Shown: in pieces, positions 21,833 to 34,679 of the stretch | How positions within the stretch are numbered: the first letter of the stretch is position 1 | Layout of the letters: each line of letters begins with the position of its first letter | From: Owenia fusiformis | Taxonomy: Eukaryota; Annelida; Polychaeta; Sabellida; Oweniidae | Direction: 5' to 3' | Length of the DNA stretch: 64,000 nucleotides | Assembly (NCBI GenBank): GCA_903813345.2 | Contig: CAIIXF020000002.1 | Location: 12,358,150 to 12,422,149 of the forward strand | Position numbers and translations under genes: made by a program | The notes under the pieces: generated by a model | Databases searched by the model: none | What the model was told of the DNA's origin: nothing | The model's input: only the letters and a program-made list of their open reading frames with translations

Positions 21833-24800
21833 TCATTTCACTGGCTTCATGTGCCATAGTCCATCATTGAGGAAATGTAAATTGTCCACACCTATTCCTT
21901 TGTTCTTCTCTAAACTGAAACACAACAAGAATGAATACTTTATAAGCATTATCTCATTGCAATATGCACATTTTTGAAACAACTATAAATTCCTTGAAAT
22001 TGGTTTAATTTGTCTCTTCACAAATCCTTTTGAGATTCAGATGCCATCTTGAAAAAAATTTCTTTAGCAGAGCTTGTATGTTCCTTAGCATCAGTATATT
22101 TTTGAACCAAATCTGTCAACTTGTATTTGAATTACTAAAGATTACATTTTTACAAAAAAGAATTCGTTTTGAATAGAGTGTCCATATTGAAAATCCTTTC
22201 TAAAGCAGAGATTCTATGCCCATGAGGCATACACCTGTACAGTCTGAACCAAAGGGCCATATGACATATTGCAAGTGATTTTAGATGGTATATCTTTCAC
22301 CATGAGTACAGTTGTTTTTATCCAAAATTAATATCTTCAAAACTAGACTTTCAAACCATTCTACTTTTGAATAGGTTTTAGACCTCTTGTTGAATAATTT
22401 TTTTCATACAATAAAAATCAGAAAAAAGTTCCTCTTTTGAGTAAAAAGATTTAACATTTTGGAAAAATTGTTGACATGGGGACCCTCATTTTTGAATTTT
22501 TTGATTTATATTTTAATCATCATTGGGACTTCACTTGAAAGAAAAAATTGTTTTAATAAAAAACACTTTATTTATGTAAAAGATATGACTGTCTAAAATC
22601 ACTTGCAATAATATTGCAATATGTCACATGGTCACAATTTGTCAACTGGTATTTGACATCAGAGTATGCTATCTAATAAAATCTGAATATATATTCAAAA
22701 TAAGATTAAAATTTGAATCTAACGTTCAAAAAAAGTTTTACTTTCACTTACATTTCATCTGTTGACATTTTAGTGAACCCTATTGCCAGTGCATGCTGCT
22801 TGCCTTCAGCCATTATAGCCTGTCACGCTGGTTAAGGATATTAACAAGAACTTGTACAATCCTTAAAATAGGATGTTTTTTGTGAATTCATACAACCCAA
22901 AGATTTTATTTTTGAGGGAAGTTCCCAGAATTCACCTGAATTACATTGAAAAACAGATGCAATTGATCCCATTTATCCATCTTCAGAGGTCAGTGGCGGA
23001 TCCAGAAATTAACAAGGGGGGGGGGGGGCAATGCTACATGTTCCGGATGCACCAACCAGCAGTTGCAGTTTTCACAGTGACATTATAGTGTCAAAATAGT
23101 TTGATAAAAATAATAAAAGTAGATGATATCACATGTTTTGTCCAGGAAGCCTTCTATAAACTGACATGTACCATGTCATTAATCACATTGGCATCTGGTA
23201 AAGCCAGAAAAAAACTTAAGTTTTGGTTTGTTTGCACATTTTTGGTCAGCCAGAGTTCTCTAAGGTGAACAAACAAAACACCAGGCATAAATTATTTTGA
23301 GCTGCACTTTACATTTCTTAAAGGATACAACAACTTTATCTTTAGGTAACTGTGACATCTTGGCTCCAGGGGATGTGAGGCCAGGACACATTATGTTTGC
23401 CCCACTGAGTACAAACCTTATGGCCCCTTTGTCCACTTGCATATACGGTAAAATAAATGGATCTGAAATGAAAATGACATAATGGTCAAGTTTTAAGGAT
23501 ACAAATGGCACCATTCGGTGGGATCTCATTGTGAAAAAAGATATTTTAAGTTAATGCTTGGACTAATGTTAAAATTACAAGCAGGTGTTTTCTCAATATG
23601 AGTATTAGTTCAGATAAATGATCACACCAAACTAAACAATGTTGTATAACGCGTCTCTAGTAGGGTTGAAGTACGGCAATTACGTTCCTGGTCTAGTAGA
23701 TCATCTAGTTTGAAGTACGTTGTCACACAATCTCATTACAGAATGATATGGTCGCCATCGAATTTTGAATCATTTCAAAATTCTAAAATCACCTTCCCAT
23801 CTGAGAATGTTCATGAAGTTCGTAAATACTCCTTAGAAAGTTGCAGCTACGTTCATTCCGTTCGCACCCAGTTTAAAACCAGTTTTGAAGAACGCAATAG
23901 CAACTTGTTTGGTGTGATAGCTATATTTTTGCTAACTCGTTCACAAGCAGTCTTTAATACGTTTTTAATCAGTTTAAACCCTTTTGCAATTAGTTCTACC
24001 TGACGTTCTCAATACGTCCTCAGACAGTTCAACTCATTGTAAAAATGTCCCTTGTAGGATTGAAGTACAACGGTTCCGTTCGTAGTACGTCCAGCTCATC
24101 GTTAGTATGTTGTCACTCGTTCTAATTGTAGAACGTGATGACCACGAGAACATTTTGAGCATGTTCTAAGTTCTATAGGACCTACCTGTTCGAGTATGTT
24201 CGATGACGTTTGTAAATAGACCCCAAACGGTTCTAAGTACGTCCAGTCTGTTCGTACACAGTTGAACCCGTTTTTGAGGATGTAGTGAGAACTAGTTTGG
24301 TGTGATAGTAGGGTTACACAAAACAATTTGAAATATGCATAAAAACAGAGAATATCAGGGCAAAGAATGTAAACAATCCGATTCTCCCATCTTAGTACAC
24401 CATCAAACATTTGCCTGTTTAATTCAGCTGACAAAAAGTTTTAGTTATTGTACATGTAAATGAAGAACTTACATTTGTGTAGTAATTTCAGTGTTGGGGC
24501 TAATGGTCCATCCCGCTGCCTGAAGAAAAGTAGTTCACCATTTTGCCCTGATATAATTTCTATATGTTCTTGACTGAAATAAAACACAATTCACTTACAT
24601 TATATTACACTATAACATAATCAAAAATTATACTTTAAGCATCTTATTAATTGTACTTTTAAGATACTGGTAATGCACATGGGCATTTATTGAGAGAAAA
24701 AACATACTAAGCATAGTCCTTACTTTCATTTAAGCAACTAAATAAGAAATCTGATAAAGGTTTTTTTACATCATATTGTTTATAAAGTTTTACCATTTCA

Positions 24801-24946
24801 CTAATTTAACATTTCCTTTCTTTGGTAGAATTTCATCCATATATTCTGCTATGTAGGGGTATGCTTCTAATATCTGGGCTCTTATACCACGCTGTATGGA
24901 TGATTTGAGATTGTTGACCCCACTTACACTCTCATCTGATACGAAC
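21833..24946 (-). CDS. MCTS1: MCTS1, translation re-initiation factor (first exon not located)
   Basis: Five minus-strand exons, in coding order 24946-24794, 24573-24473, 23462-23329, 22819-22752 and 21914-21833, join in phase to 538 nt ending in TGA. The protein matches MCTS1: N-terminal domain with [18 protein letters not shown] and [14 protein letters not shown], then [19 protein letters not shown], and a C-terminal PUA domain ([37 protein letters not shown]) ending [17 protein letters not shown]1 partners with DENR on the 40S ribosomal subunit to release tRNA/mRNA after termination and allow re-initiation. The usual length is ~181 residues; the missing start should be only ~11 nt (MFKK-type), upstream of 24946 on the minus strand and spliced, and no convincing candidate was found up to 26600. 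The gene is tail-to-tail with the ion channel. A possible poly(A) signal (TTTATT on +) is at 21712. Confidence 0.95.
22986..23035. repeat. solo end of a hAT-like element
   Basis: GGTCAGTGGCGGATCCAGAA followed by a long G run resembles the ends seen at 7360 and 34979. No partner end was seen nearby, so it is a truncated copy inside an MCTS1 intron. Confidence 0.5.
23645..24318. repeat. dispersed 'acgttc' DNA-element-like repeat, copy 1
   Basis: Lying in an MCTS1 intron, this segment carries many GTTC/GAAC-type words (GTAGGGTTGAAGTACG, GCTACGTTCATTCCGTTCG, CTTGTTTGGTGTGATAG) and ends GAGAACTAGTTTGGTGTGAT followed by AGTAGGGT. The same blocks in the same order recur at 34680-35780. No coding sequence is evident. 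Confidence 0.65.
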
Positions 24947-26570
24947 CTACAAAACACATATAAAACTCCACATATACACGTGCTTCTAAGTAGAACATCA
25001 AAGCACGCCAAATGTAGGTGGGACAAGGAGTTTCAACAAAAAAACACAGGGACAGAGGGAAAGAGAGTTGTCCAAAATAAATCTACCAATTTGGAAGTCT
25101 TCTGTATTTTTTCCTTAATACATAGATGAGGAGGTGGATTTTCTTTTTGGATAATTATACTATCTGTTCCAGTGCCGGTTGGAGTTAAAGGCATTTCATT
25201 TTTTATCTCTTGGATATTGTGCTTATGTTATATGGTCTTAATCATAATCTGAGTTTATGAACAAAACATATTTCTACTTTGGCCTAGCCTAAGAGGTTCA
25301 AAACTTCATAACATTTCAATATGTGGAACGAATGAATTATTCATGAAACATTTGCTAAGAACTGAACCATGTGAAAACAGACCTCCGATTGGTCAATTTA
25401 GATTTAGCACACTTGGGAGAAATCAACCAATCATAAAGAGAGAGACGTTTGTTTATGCTGTATTTGATATGAGATAAAATGTTGGTTTCCAAATTCTAAC
25501 CGTTTTAACTGCTACGGTATGTGTCAAGTGGTTTCACTACAAGGGCACTAATTATCAAACTATACAGATTATTCAGTCAGTTATTTAACTAAAAAACTAA
25601 TGGTATTCAAACATTTCAATCTATATTTCAGTAATATTTCTGTGCTTAATATTCATATTTAAAATTTCATACAATTCTAAAACCAAAATATTTTGGATCC
25701 GAATTATCACAAGGATGTGTTTATTTTCACGATGGCAGATTTCGCAGCCCCAGCTGGCCATTTCAATTTATGCTTTTGACGCACGGAGTAATTGATAGAT
25801 AGCGCTGTTTTTATAAAATCGATAATCACGTGGTAATAAACTGTACCAATTCGAGGAAAACTACGTCACAAATACGTAGGCGAAATGTACATGCAAATCT
25901 TTAAATCTGTACTGTACAGCCGAAAATACATTTTAATCCAGTCCAGCTGTTTGTTAGAGCATGAACTAGGCCTATACTGCAGTACTGTAAGTGTTAATTC
26001 ATTTGTACTGATGAGGAAATCAAACTGGGCCATATGGGACAAAATCCCGGGATTAAATAATAAGTACGCCATCTTGTTTTTTAGCCCTCGCGTGATAGGG
26101 ATATTTAGACTCTTGATCTCCCATAAAATTGTTAAATGAGATAAATTAACAAAGTTGATTTTTTGATGAATCAAAGATCAAAAACAATTTCTGTGATTTT
26201 AATTTTTTAAATAAAACCATAAATTTCTCAAAAGAACATCATAAAAGCGACGTATTACCCGCGTAATTCTACCTTATCTTTCACAGAATGTAACTTGAGA
26301 ATGAAATGACGCCCGGAAAAACGGTAAAAAGCACAACAAACCTTGAAAAAAGTTGAATTCTGTACAGAAATCTTGCAAACGGAAGTCATTCTATGACAGA
26401 GGAATCACCGTTCCTATGGGGGCTAAATACTTGGAAATATGTTACAGCGACATCTATAAAATAGTATGAAAACCTTTTCATGTGGCCAGATCAGAGCACC
26501 AAATCGGACATCGTGTTTAGTGTTATGGTTTCAACTTAGAAGATTAAATTGTTGTCGGGGTTTGTCATAC
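24947..26570. other. no gene recognised; presumed 5' flank of MCTS1
   Basis: This should contain the tiny first coding exon, 5' UTR and promoter of MCTS1 (minus strand), but no start codon with a phase-compatible donor was identified. CCAAT-type motifs (GATTGGTCAA, CCAATCAT) occur near 25385-25435. No other exon was recognised. Confidence 0.35.
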
Positions 26571-26574
26571 CTCG

Positions 26575-27050
26575 TTATACCAAAGAAAGTTTACTTCTCC
26601 ATGCAATGAGTATATCATTTGCGGATAACTTTCACTTCTGGTTGAAGTCAAATAACACAAGGGGTAAAAGCAATTGAAAATGGCGCCAGAGTATCTATAA
26701 ATCTATAATGTCCCATTTTTGACATGATTAAGATAATAATTAAATATGTTTTCAGTCCAACTTTGGGGGTATTAGTAAGATCTTTATTGGAGCAGTTTCA
26801 AGTATAAAATACAAAACTGCTCCCTCAGCTGGACGAAAAATTAAACATACATAAATTATCCATAACTATTATCATGTCACTATATATTGTGCCATTTGGA
26901 AGATAAAAAAAGAAATGGTACATTTTGGAGTATGATACATGGATTGTGGTGCAGTTTTCAATGAATTTTACTCCATTATTGGACTTCAAACAGAAGTGTA
27001 GGTTATCCGCAAATGATAAACCCATTGCATGGAGTAGTTAATTATCTTTA
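26575..27050. repeat. foldback repeat
   Basis: Inverted arms: 26590-26690 (CTTCTCCATGCAATGAGTAT, CATTTGCGGATAAC, GGTTGAAGTC) and 26930-27045 (GACTTCAAAC, GTTATCCGCAAATG, CCATTGCATGGAGTAG), separated by ~240 bp that contains a smaller hairpin (GGAGCAGTTT with AAACTGCTCC near 26790-26825). Confidence 0.7.
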
Positions 27051-27547
27051 AAACGAAACATGTCAGTCAAAAAATAATTTGTTTAAGTTTTCCTAGTGTT
27101 TTTTTTTAAAAAATAGCATGCTCCTTCAAGCTGGACAAATTTTTCAATGACAACCCGTTATGTACATTGTATATGGTCATTCTATAACTAAATTTTGAGA
27201 TTCAATGGAATTTAAGGTCTTATTTTTCATGATCAAAATAGTCACACTAGACAACAATATTAATTTGAATAAAGCCCATAGGCTTCAGTTTGGGCAATAA
27301 ATAAATGAGCATTCAATTTTCTATCACCATATCCAAACCATTGTGGTTTGAAAGCCCATAGCCATGGCACGGAACTCTGCCAGATTCCTTCTGTTCGTCT
27401 CTAGGCTCAAGTATAACACACAAAATCTTAGGAAAATTCTTATTTCCTTAATTCTGGAGTCAATTTATTAATAAAAATAAATATGACATGTCATACCTCA
27501 AAAGATGCGTACTGTTGTTAGGTATATCACCAATCACTTAACCAATA

Positions 27548-28140
27548 TCAGTACTGTCAACACCCAAAGATTTTCTCGCGGGACAGATTTTTTAGACCCA
27601 GTGCCCAAAATTCGCGGGATTTTGCGGGACATCTACTAAATTCGCGGAATTTCGCGGGACTTTTAAGGGATTTGCGTGATTGTGCTAATAGGCCTTTTTT
27701 ATCAAATTCGCTGGATTTTGCGGGACCATTCGAGGGACAAACAACCTAATTGCGGGACAGTTAACCAGTACTGTCAACCCCTAAAGATTTTCTCGCGGGA
27801 CAGATTTTTTAGACCAAGTGCCCAAAATTTGCGGGATTTTGCGGGACATCTACTAAATTCGCGGGATTTTGCGGGACATTTAAGGGATTTGCGTGATTGT
27901 GCTAATGGGCCAATTTTTTTTATCAAATTCGCGGGATTTCGCGGGACCATTCGAGGGACAAACACCCTAATTGCGGGACAGTTAACAGGGGTACCACCAA
28001 AAACTTCATAGAGGGACAGATTTTTTAGACAAAGTGCCCTAAATTTGCGGGATTTCGCGGGACATCCACCTAAATTTGCAGGATGTCCCGGGACATTCAA
28101 GGGATTTGCGTGATTGGGACTAATGTAAAAGCGTGTAAAA
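27548..28140. repeat. ~218-bp tandem repeat rich in 'gcgggac'
   Basis: CAGTACTGTCAAC ... AAAGATTTTCTCGCGGGACAG starts near 27548 and again near 27766, with a third, more diverged and incomplete unit from about 27988 (ACTTCATAGAGGGACAG). Each unit contains several TTCGCGGGA(T/C) words in both orientations around TAATAGGCC or TAATGGGCC, giving internal symmetry. The family continues in the duplicated segment at 29500-34327. Confidence 0.8.
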
Positions 28141-28499
28141 GTACTTAAATCAAACTTTCAGATACTGATTAATCAAATATAATGCACCGTTACATTGTAA
28201 CTTAAATAAACGTCAACACAATTTCACAAAATACGCATAGGAATATTATTATACTTCATTGTAATTTATCAAAAACAAAAAACATGCTTCAGGTGTGAGT
28301 ACCGTAATGTAACACGAAATTCAAAAATTCGGAACAATACTTTGCACTTCTGGCGTCGTGACCAACTATGAAACGCTTACCCCCATAATGTTATATATTA
28401 AAATGTACCTATTCATATACTGTAAGCATGGGCTTTCAATTGAAAGCCCATGATATAGGGGTTCGATTAATCTACATCAAATTATAGGAAATGAGGTTA

Positions 28500-29358
28500 C
28501 TTTTCTAGATAGGGTTTGTAGAAAAAACCGGGTACTGGGTAGTAAATCCTCCATGCTGGGTTCAAACTTGGTACCCGGTCGAAAAAAACGGGTACCCAAA
28601 AAACGAAATATACGAATATACAACATAATTAGATCATTAGAAAACGTGTAAGATTTGTTTTGAATTATAAAAATGTATGTTACTTCCTTCAAAATTGAGC
28701 TAGAAGCTTCAAATAAAAAGCATTTTCAGGCTCTTCTCTTCCTCTATCATCATGGTCATATTTCCATTGGTAATGAAGGGGGGGGGGTGCAATCGCACCC
28801 CCTCCTGGCTACGCCAATGACATTGTAAGACGATTTGAAAAACAAGACAAATCAATCTTACTCTATTTTCAATACTTCGTATGTTGGTACATGAATTGTT
28901 TTGATTATGATTTAAACCTGTAAATAGCTATCGTTGCTTTAGCAGAGAGGTGACGTGTGTTAATTTAAATGATGCAACGTGTAAGATTTTGATTATTAAT
29001 CATAATTTAAGTTATCCCAATTTTAAACAAAATGTCCACTGAATTGTAAATTGTTATGTCTTACAATGTCATAGGCGTAGCCAGGAGAGGGTGCGATGGC
29101 CATGACGATAGAGGAAGAAAAGAGCCTTTAAATATGCTTTTTATTTGAAGCTTCTAGCTCAATTTTGAAGGATGTTACATACATTTTTGTAAATTCAAAA
29201 CAAATCTTACACGTTTTCTCATAATCTATTATGTTATATATTCGTATTTTTCGTTTTTTGGGTTCCCGTTTTTTTGACTGGGTACCGGGTACCAAGTTTG
29301 AACCCAGCATGGAGGATTTACTACCCGGTACCCGTGTTTTTCTACAAACCCTTTCTAG
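28500..29358. repeat. large inverted repeat, ~300-bp arms
   Basis: The left arm (about 28500-28830) and right arm (about 29055-29358) are reverse complements with point changes and small indels. Shared blocks include GGTTTGTAGAAAAA, TAGTAAATCCTCCATGCTGG, AACGTGTAAGATTTG, GAGCTAGAAGCTTCAAATAA and TGGCTACGCC(A/T)ATGACATTG. The spacer is ~225 bp. The arms carry half of the MITE family described at 21323. Confidence 0.85.
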
Positions 29359-29499
29359 ATATCAGCGTCCATTTATTGTAACTCGCGTTTGCTAATATTT
29401 GCTCAGTTCTGAGATGAAGGCCACACGGGTAGTAAAAAGGCCAACGTTGGAACTATTTGTGACCTACATCCCTATTTTCGTAATTAAAATGAAAGTTGA

Positions 29500-32400
29500 A
29501 CCTTTCCCCTTTATTTTGATACCAAACAACAGCATGCTAGGTACTTAAAATTAGGTAAACTTTACTCCTCAAAAGTGCAAAAACTAATTAGCTTCTTATA
29601 AAAGATAAGATAATCACAATATAGGGGATTGCAACAATTTCGGAAATTCGCGAAGGTCAAAGCCACATTTGCGGGACTTCGCGGGACATTGCGGGACACG
29701 CGAATTAGCCTAATTTTGATCAAATTCGCGGGATAATCCCGCCATTCGCGGGACACTTGACAGCTCTGGTTAACAGTTTAACCACCAAAGACTTCATAGA
29801 GGGACAGATTTTTTAGACAAAGTACCCTAAATTTGCGGCATTTTGCGTGATTGGTAAAAGTACTCCAATCAAACTTTTAGATACTGATTAATCAAATATA
29901 AATCACTTAAATTGTAACTTAAATAAACGTCAACACAATTCCACACACTTTCCCCCATAGTATTATATATATATTACCTGTTCATATAGGCATGGGCTTT
30001 CAATTGAAAGTCCATGATATAGGGGTTCAATTAATCTACATCAAATTATAGAGAGTCAGGTTACTTTTCTAGAACAGTTTCTGCTCAGTTCTCATTTGCC
30101 ACACGCATAGTAAAAAGGCCAACGTTGGAACTATTTATGACCTACATCCCTATTATCGTAATTAAAATGAAAGTTGAACCTTTCCTCTTTATTTTGATAC
30201 CAAACAAAAGCATGCTGGGTACTTAAAGTTAGGTAAACTTTACTCCTCAAAAGTGCAAAAACTTCTTATATAAGATAAGATAATCACAATATAGGGGATT
30301 GCAACAATTTCGGAAATTCGCGGAGGTCAAGGCGGACATTTGCGGGACTTCGCGGGACATTGCGGGACACGCGAATTAGCCTAATTTTGATCAAATTCGC
30401 GGGATAATCCCGCCATTCGCGGGTCACTTGACAGCTCTGCAATATATATTGATAATTGTTCGCGATTTCAGATGATCATGATTTGTTTAATTAAAACGTG
30501 ACATTTTCTTTACACTATGAAAATTTGAAACAATTATGCATGGAAAACTCTATTTACAGTGTCAATAATTGATAGCATGTAACCATTCAAACTAGAACAT
30601 AAAGAAGATATTACAGGGTAAATAACGATCACTCCATGCTTGCGAGATTGTAAAGGTAAGTGCTGGCCGGGGGGGTCTTACTTCCTGCGAAAGCTATGTG
30701 GATTTTGATACAATAGCTTTCTCATGGCGCACTTGGACAGCTGAATAATAGTGACCTTTAAAATATGAATATTTCAGCGGCTTACTTTTGGTCTCTAACT
30801 GTGTCTTACATCAGTATCATCAATCCGTGCAAGTATTGGAGCGCTAAAATACTTTCTTTTTGATCAAGACTTGTAAATTGTTCATTGAGTGAATGTTTTT
30901 TCGACCCATTTCCAATATGGCGGTTCGCTAGGAGCGAGATACGCAACAAACTAAATGAATTTTGTGAATGATTAGGTTCAGACAACCTCCGGAGATTCAC
31001 GGAAATGTCCGAGCAGAAAACGCCATATTGGAATTTGGCAGTAAAAACATTCATTCAATTACAAGTCTTGATCGAAAAGGAAGTACTTCAGCGCTCCAAT
31101 ACTTGCAAGGAAGGATGATAATGATGTATAACATAGTTAGAGAACAAAAGTAGGCAGCTGATCGACTTAATTCGTGTTTAAAAGGTCACTATTATTCAGC
31201 TGTCCATTTCCCCGTTTAAGAGCCATAAGTTTCAAAATCTAATATGGCTCTCGAAAATGAGTAACTGGGGTCATATTTTTGGGTGGTAATTTTTTGATGT
31301 ATCGCTTTTGGTTTTTGGCTGACACTCTCATTATTTCATCGAGCCTACCACAAATGGAGACTGGATCTGGCTCGGGATCCGAGAGCCATCACTACAATAG
31401 TGTTTTAATTATTTTTGAACAAACTGTAAAAACTAACTCGAGTCTCTAGCCAATACTTGGCTAGAGGGGATTTCATCTGGAATACTGTGAACTCCATTTG
31501 AAAAAAGCTGGCCGCCGTGTCATAATTTTATTGAATATTTTAAGAATCGCCAGATAAATAAATCATTAATCAAAATGGACCCCACTCAACTCCTTGATGA
31601 GATATGACATGATTTCATCAGGATTTCGTCTAAAATTAAAACAAAATGGCTCCAAGAAAAATGGCGATGTTCGAAAACTGGACGAAATGTCGTTAACGTC
31701 TGACATTAGTAACTGGCTGTAAATTCTAAGTTAGCGATCCAGAAGATGTGAACTAATACACTGATCACTTTATGTGTGTTTTGGAATTTTTGTTAAGACC
31801 AAATCTCGCAATTTAAATTGTGATGTGGAAAAATGGCGGACATATGATTTCAAATTTTATGATTACGACATGACCAGTTGTTCATGCAGGAATATATCTT
31901 TACTGGAAGGCCACCTTTCCCCTTTATTTTGATACCAAACAACAGCATGCTAGGTACTTAAAATTAGGTAAACTTTACTCCTCAAAAGTGCAAAAACTAA
32001 TTAGCTTCTTATAAAAGATAAGATAATCACAATATAGGGGATTGCAACAATTTCGGAAATTCGCGAAGGTCAAAGCCACATTTGCGGGACTTCGCGGGAC
32101 ATTGCGGGACACGCGAATTAGCCTAATTTTGATCAAATTCGCGGGATAATCCCGCCATTCGCGGGACACTTGACAGCTCTGGTTAACAGTTTAACCACCA
32201 AAGACTTCATAGAGGGACAGATTTTTTAGACAAAGTACCCTAAATTTGCGGCATTTTGCGTGATTGGTAAAAGTACTCCAATCAAACTTTTAGATACTGA
32301 TTAATCAAATATAAATCACTTAAATTGTAACTTAAATAAACGTCAACACAATTCCACACACTTTCCCCCATAGTATTATATATATATTACCTGTTCATAT

Positions 32401-34327
32401 AGGCATGGGCTTTCAATTGAAAGTCCATGATATAGGGGTTCAATTAATCTACATCAAATTATAGAGAGTCAGGTTACTTTTCTAGAACAGTTTCTGCTCA
32501 GTTCTCATTTGCCACACGCATAGTAAAAAGGCCAACGTTGGAACTATTTATGACCTACATCCCTATTATCGTAATTAAAATGAAAGTTGAACCTTTCCTC
32601 TTTATTTTGATACCAAACAAAAGCATGCTGGGTACTTAAAGTTAGGTAAACTTTACTCCTCAAAAGTGCAAAAACTTCTTATATAAGATAAGATAATCAC
32701 AATATAGGGGATTGCAACAATTTCGGAAATTCGCGGAGGTCAAGGCGGACATTTGCGGGACTTCGCGGGACATTGCGGGACACGCGAATTAGCCTAATTT
32801 TGATCAAATTCGCGGGATAATCCCGCCATTCGCGGGTCACTTGACAGCTCTGCAATATATATTGATAATTGTTCGCGATTTCAGATGATCATGATTTGTT
32901 TAATTAAAACGTGACATTTTCTTTACACTATGAAAATTTGAAACAATTATGCATGGAAAACTCTATTTACAGTGTCAATAATTGATAGCATGTAACCATT
33001 CAAACTAGAACATAAAGAAGATATTACAGGGTAAATAACGATCACTCCATGCTTGCGAGATTGTAAAGGTAAGTGCTGGCCGGGGGGGTCTTACTTCCTG
33101 CGAAAGCTATGTGGATTTTGATACAATAGCTTTCTCATGGCGCACTTGGACAGCTGAATAATAGTGACCTTTAAAATATGAATATTTCAGCGGCTTACTT
33201 TTGGTCTCTAACTGTGTCTTACATCAGTATCATCAATCCGTGCAAGTATTGGAGCGCTAAAATACTTTCTTTTTGATCAAGACTTGTAAATTGTTCATTG
33301 AGTGAATGTTTTTTCGACCCATTTCCAATATGGCGGTTCGCTAGGAGCGAGATACGCAACAAACTAAATGAATTTTGTGAATGATTAGGTTCAGACAACC
33401 TCCGGAGATTCACGGAAATGTCCGAGCAGAAAACGCCATATTGGAATTTGGCAGTAAAAACATTCATTCAATTACAAGTCTTGATCGAAAAGGAAGTACT
33501 TCAGCGCTCCAATACTTGCAAGGAAGGATGATAATGATGTATAACATAGTTAGAGAACAAAAGTAGGCAGCTGATCGACTTAATTCGTGTTTAAAAGGTC
33601 ACTATTATTCAGCTGTCCATTTCCCCGTTTAAGAGCCATAAGTTTCAAAATCTAATATGGCTCTCGAAAATGAGTAACTGGGGTCATATTTTTGGGTGGT
33701 AATTTTTTGATGTATCGCTTTTGGTTTTTGGCTGACACTCTCATTATTTCATCGAGCCTACCACAAATGGAGACTGGATCTGGCTCGGGATCCGAGAGCC
33801 ATCACTACAATAGTGTTTTAATTATTTTTGAACAAACTGTAAAAACTAACTCGAGTCTCTAGCCAATACTTGGCTAGAGGGGATTTCATCTGGAATACTG
33901 TGAACTCCATTTGAAAAAAGCTGGCCGCCGTGTCATAATTTTATTGAATATTTTAAGAATCGCCAGATAAATAAATCATTAATCAAAATGGACCCCACTC
34001 AACTCCTTGATGAGATATGACATGATTTCATCAGGATTTCGTCTAAAATTAAAACAAAATGGCTCCAAGAAAAATGGCGATGTTCGAAAACTGGACGAAA
34101 TGTCGTTAACGTCTGACATTAGTAACTGGCTGTAAATTCTAAGTTAGCGATCCAGAAGATGTGAACTAATACACTGATCACTTTATGTGTGTTTTGGAAT
34201 TTTTGTTAAGACCAAATCTCGCAATTTAAATTGTGATGTGGAAAAATGGCGGACATATGATTTCAAATTTTATGATTACGACATGACCAGTTGTTCATGC
34301 AGGAATATATCTTTACTGGAAGGCCAC
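29500..34327. repeat. 2413-bp direct tandem duplication
   Basis: 29500-31912 and 31913-34325 are direct copies with a constant offset of 2413 bp, and I found no difference in any stretch compared by eye. The junction carries a 2-bp microhomology (AC at 29500, 31913 and 34326); flanks outside the unit diverge at once. Within each copy there are two diverged ~680-bp sub-repeats (around 29421-29770 and 30101-30435) rich in GCGGGAC, and a foldback (30715-31215). No gene is contained. It is either a very recent duplication or an assembly artefact. Confidence 0.95.
30715..31215. repeat. foldback repeat inside the duplicated unit
   Basis: Arms of ~200 bp: 30728-30930 (GGACAGCTGAATAATAGTGA, ATCCGTGCAAGTATTGGAGC, CCAATATGGCG) and 30985-31205 (CGCCATATTGG, GCGCTCCAATACTTGCA, TCACTATTATTCAGCTGTCC). 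The second copy is at 33128-33628. Open frames across it on both strands are explained by this symmetry. Confidence 0.85.
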
Positions 34328-34679
34328 GATACAGTGGCCTTAGAAGAAGGTAAGTAAAAACAAATACAAGGGCAGAAAGGGGTTTACGGAAAAGACCGAC
34401 CCCACCGACCACCGATCGGTCGGTGTTTTCCATAGGTAGCCTCAAAACAGGGTTTGAAAAAATATGTAAAAGACCGACCACTATGTAAAAGACCGACCAA
34501 AAGAAAAAAAGCCTGCCTTGACACTGACCAATTTTACAGGAAAACAATATTCCTGTTTCTGTCCGTACGTAGGCCTATGTCTGTTCGCCGTTTCCGGGCA
34601 TTAACTCCAATATTACAGTAACAAGGCCCCCAGAAGAGAAAAATTCTAAATTCTTAATCACATTCCCGGTCCGGGCAAG

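Noticed and set aside
24102-24434. 110-codon minus-strand open frame in an MCTS1 intron
   Set aside because: It overlaps the dispersed 'acgttc' repeat and has no recognisable domain.
27676-28100. Two ~110-codon frames, one per strand, in the 'gcgggac' repeats
   Set aside because: Both consist of repeated words from the tandem unit and mirror each other; no gene-like features.
30806-31153. Open frames on both strands, repeated exactly at 33219-33566
   Set aside because: They fall in the arms of a foldback repeat that is itself within the 2413-bp duplication; identity reflects the duplication, not constraint.
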